Assembly (NCBI GenBank): GCA_005239945.1
Contig: SBAY01000219.1
Coordinates: 1-9,085, forward strand
DNA from: Nitrospira sp.
Lineage (GTDB): Bacteria > UBA9089 > CG2-30-40-21 > SBAY01
Direction of reading: 5' to 3'
Length of the DNA: 9,085 nucleotides
The position numbers were made by a program, and so were the translations under genes. Each line of letters begins with the position of its first letter. Position 1 is the stretch's first letter. Of this stretch, positions 7,810 to 9,085 are shown piece after piece. The notes under the pieces were generated by a model. That model saw nothing but the letters and a program-made list of their open reading frames with translations. It was not told where the DNA came from and ran no database searches.

Positions 7810-7827
7810 AACTCTTGCTCAAGAGTT
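7810..7827. promoter_or_regulatory. Perfect inverted repeat at the hypE -35 box
   Basis: AACTCTTG-CT-CAAGAGTT is an 8+2+8 perfect dyad that covers the predicted hypE -35 hexamer. It also lies within 10 bases of the -35 box of the divergent cassette promoter (7798-7803). Its size and place fit an operator for a dimeric regulator. No regulator is encoded in the window, so the role is inference. Confidence 0.4.
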
Positions 7828-7843
7828 AATCTTATGTTATACT
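7815..7843 (+). promoter_or_regulatory. Predicted sigma70-type promoter of hypE
   Basis: TTGCTC (7815-7820) and TATACT (7838-7843) are separated by 17 bases, the optimal spacing. The predicted start is near 7850, about 40 bases before the hypE ATG. The arrangement explains how hypE can be expressed although the opposite-strand cassette cuts it off from hypCD. Confidence 0.55.
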
Positions 7844-7889
7844 TTAGTTCAGGATTAACAAGATTATCAGATAAATTAAGGAGAAATTT

Positions 7890-8903
7890 ATGAATAGTGA
7901 TAAAATTCTTCTTGCCCACGGTTCTGGCGGAAAACTTACCCACCGCTTGATTCAAGAAATATTCCTGGAGGCATTCAGGAATGAAGTGCTTGAGAAATTA
8001 GGCGATAGTGGTATATTTCCTGTTGCGGAAGGGAAACTGGCTTACACCACTGATTCCTATATAGTTGACCCCATATTTTTCCCGGGTGGGGATATTGGTA
8101 GACTATCGGTCTGCGGCACGGTAAATGATTTAGCTATGAGTGGGGCAAAACCGCTTTATCTGTCAGCTTCCTTCATTATCGAAGAGGGATTTGGACTAAC
8201 TGAGCTAAAGACTATATTAAGTTCTATGAAAAAGGCAGCTGATGAGGCAGGGGTTAAAATTGCCTGTGGTGATACAAAGGTTGTTCCTAAAGGCTCTGCA
8301 GATAAGATATTCATTACCACCTCCGGCATTGGTTTAATTCCTCCGGGAATAGAGATTTCACCTCAACGAATCAAAGCAGGCGATTGCGTAATTCTAAGTG
8401 GGACAATAGGCGACCATGGGATAGCCGTATTAAGCCAGCGGGCAGGACTTGAGTTTGGTGTAAATATTCCCTCGGATGTAGCCCCATTAAATCATCTGGT
8501 ATCTTTAATCATAGATGAGGTAAGATATGAGATTCATGCCTTGCGTGACCCAACTAGAGGTGGCATAGCCACTACCTTGAATGAATTCGTCCATGGAGCA
8601 GCGTTTGGAATAAAAATCTACGAGGATAAGATTCCAGTGCAAGAGGGTGTCAAGGGTGCTTGTGAATTACTCGGTTTTGACCCGCTCTATGTAGCCAATG
8701 AAGGAAAATTAATAATCGTTACCTCCAGAGATTCTGGTCAAAAGGTTCTTTCTTGCCTGAAGAGTAATAGTTTAGGTGTAAATGCCGAAATTATAGGCGA
8801 AGTGGTCGAAAAACCTACAGGCATGATCTTTTTAGTCACCCGCATTGGTGGAACAAGAATAGTTGATATGCTGACTGGAGAGCAATTACCCAGGATATGT
8901 TGA
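7890..8903 (+). CDS. hypE: HypE, carbamoyl dehydratase for hydrogenase cyanide ligands
   Basis: This is a complete 337-residue HypE of the PurM/ThiL-like ATPase superfamily. It takes the carbamoyl group that HypF places on its C-terminal cysteine and dehydrates it with ATP to a thiocyanate. It then passes CN- to the HypC-HypD iron. Visible signatures are HGSGGK (10-15), the substrate/metal segment VNDLAMSGAKPLYLS (78-92), ACGDTKVVPKG (125-135), DPTRGG (220-225) and the obligatory C-terminus PRIC (334-337) with the terminal acceptor Cys337. The ATG at 7890 has AAGGAGA at 7878-7884. The length is normal and the frame intact. It lies downstream of its own predicted promoter. Its partner genes hypC and hypD are about 6 kb upstream, beyond the defence cassette, and hypF is not in the window. 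Confidence 0.98.
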   Translation: MNSDKILLAHGSGGKLTHRLIQEIFLEAFRNEVLEKLGDSGIFPVAEGKLAYTTDSYIVDPIFFPGGDIGRLSVCGTVNDLAMSGAKPLYLSASFIIEEGFGLTELKTILSSMKKAADEAGVKIACGDTKVVPKGSADKIFITTSGIGLIPPGIEISPQRIKAGDCVILSGTIGDHGIAVLSQRAGLEFGVNIPSDVAPLNHLVSLIIDEVRYEIHALRDPTRGGIATTLNEFVHGAAFGIKIYEDKIPVQEGVKGACELLGFDPLYVANEGKLIIVTSRDSGQKVLSCLKSNSLGVNAEIIGEVVEKPTGMIFLVTRIGGTRIVDMLTGEQLPRIC

Positions 8904-8937
8904 AAAGCCCTCTTCGGCTTTCTGACATAATTGTTTT
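8904..8937 (+). terminator. Weak possible terminator after hypE
   Basis: A short hairpin directly after the hypE stop has a 6-bp stem (AAAGCC/GGCTTT, 8904-8909 and 8916-8921) and a six-base loop. A T-run (TTGTTTTT) comes about ten bases later and not immediately. The stem is short and the T-tract is displaced, so termination here would be inefficient at best. Bases 8938-9085 contain no supportable gene. Confidence 0.3.
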
Positions 8938-9017
8938 TGGGAACTCCATAATTAGGGTCCCTGGCCTTCATTACAGAAATTCCCCGACTTTTAGCAATGA
9001 TTTAAAGAAGTGGATTT

Positions 9018-9059
9018 TTTGAGGGGAAAAACCCTTTGAAAAGTGTTTTTCCCCTCAAA
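9018..9059. repeat. Strong palindrome near the window end
   Basis: Arms 9018-9037 and 9040-9059 pair over 20 positions with a single mismatch (9033/9044) around a two-base centre. The outer 15 bases of each arm (TTTGAGGGGAAAAAC and its complement) are perfect. Neither strand has a proper T-tract after the stem, so it does not look like a standard intrinsic terminator, although it could still stop or process transcripts. It may be a dispersed palindromic repeat. Confidence 0.65.
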
Positions 9060-9085
9060 CTCCCCTTTTCCTAAACTTTTTAACC

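Overview
The window comes from a bacterial chromosome of fairly low GC (by eye, around 40%) that carries [NiFe]-hydrogenase maturation genes. This points to an H2-metabolising bacterium, probably anaerobic and possibly uncultured. No gene here fixes the phylum. Several short dispersed palindromic or MITE-like repeats sit between and inside genes, which suggests a repeat-rich genome.

Layout. Positions 1-111 hold the end of a repeat and the leader of hypC. hypC (112-342) and hypD (538-1638) lie on the + strand, separated by an imperfect inverted repeat (357-484). A 152-bp MITE-like element with perfect 21-bp terminal inverted repeats (1671-1822) follows hypD. A four-gene defence cassette then runs on the - strand from about 7715 down to 1893, in the order mod (remnant) - darT - darG - res (broken). 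A divergent intergenic region (7716-7889) carries a plausible promoter for each direction. hypE (7890-8903, + strand) comes next, followed by a weak hairpin and a strong palindrome up to 9085.

How the genes work together. HypC, HypD and HypE build the Fe(CN)2CO group of [NiFe]-hydrogenases. HypE supplies cyanide from its thiocarbamoylated C-terminal cysteine, and the HypC-HypD complex is the assembly scaffold. The three genes are commonly neighbours. Here hypE is cut off from hypCD by about 6 kb of opposite-strand DNA and has its own promoter.

The inserted cassette is the most interesting part. It is a type III restriction-modification locus (Mod/Res type) with a complete DarT-DarG toxin-antitoxin pair between mod and res. 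Both R-M genes are wrecked. mod has an N-terminal frameshift, an inferred large in-frame deletion that removed the SAM-binding motif region, and an in-frame amber codon. res has a frameshift and an in-frame ochre codon. darT and darG are uninterrupted and keep their key motifs. This suggests the host lost the restriction system but could not, or did not, lose the DNA ADP-ribosylation pair. Whether the lesions are real or assembly errors cannot be settled from the sequence alone.
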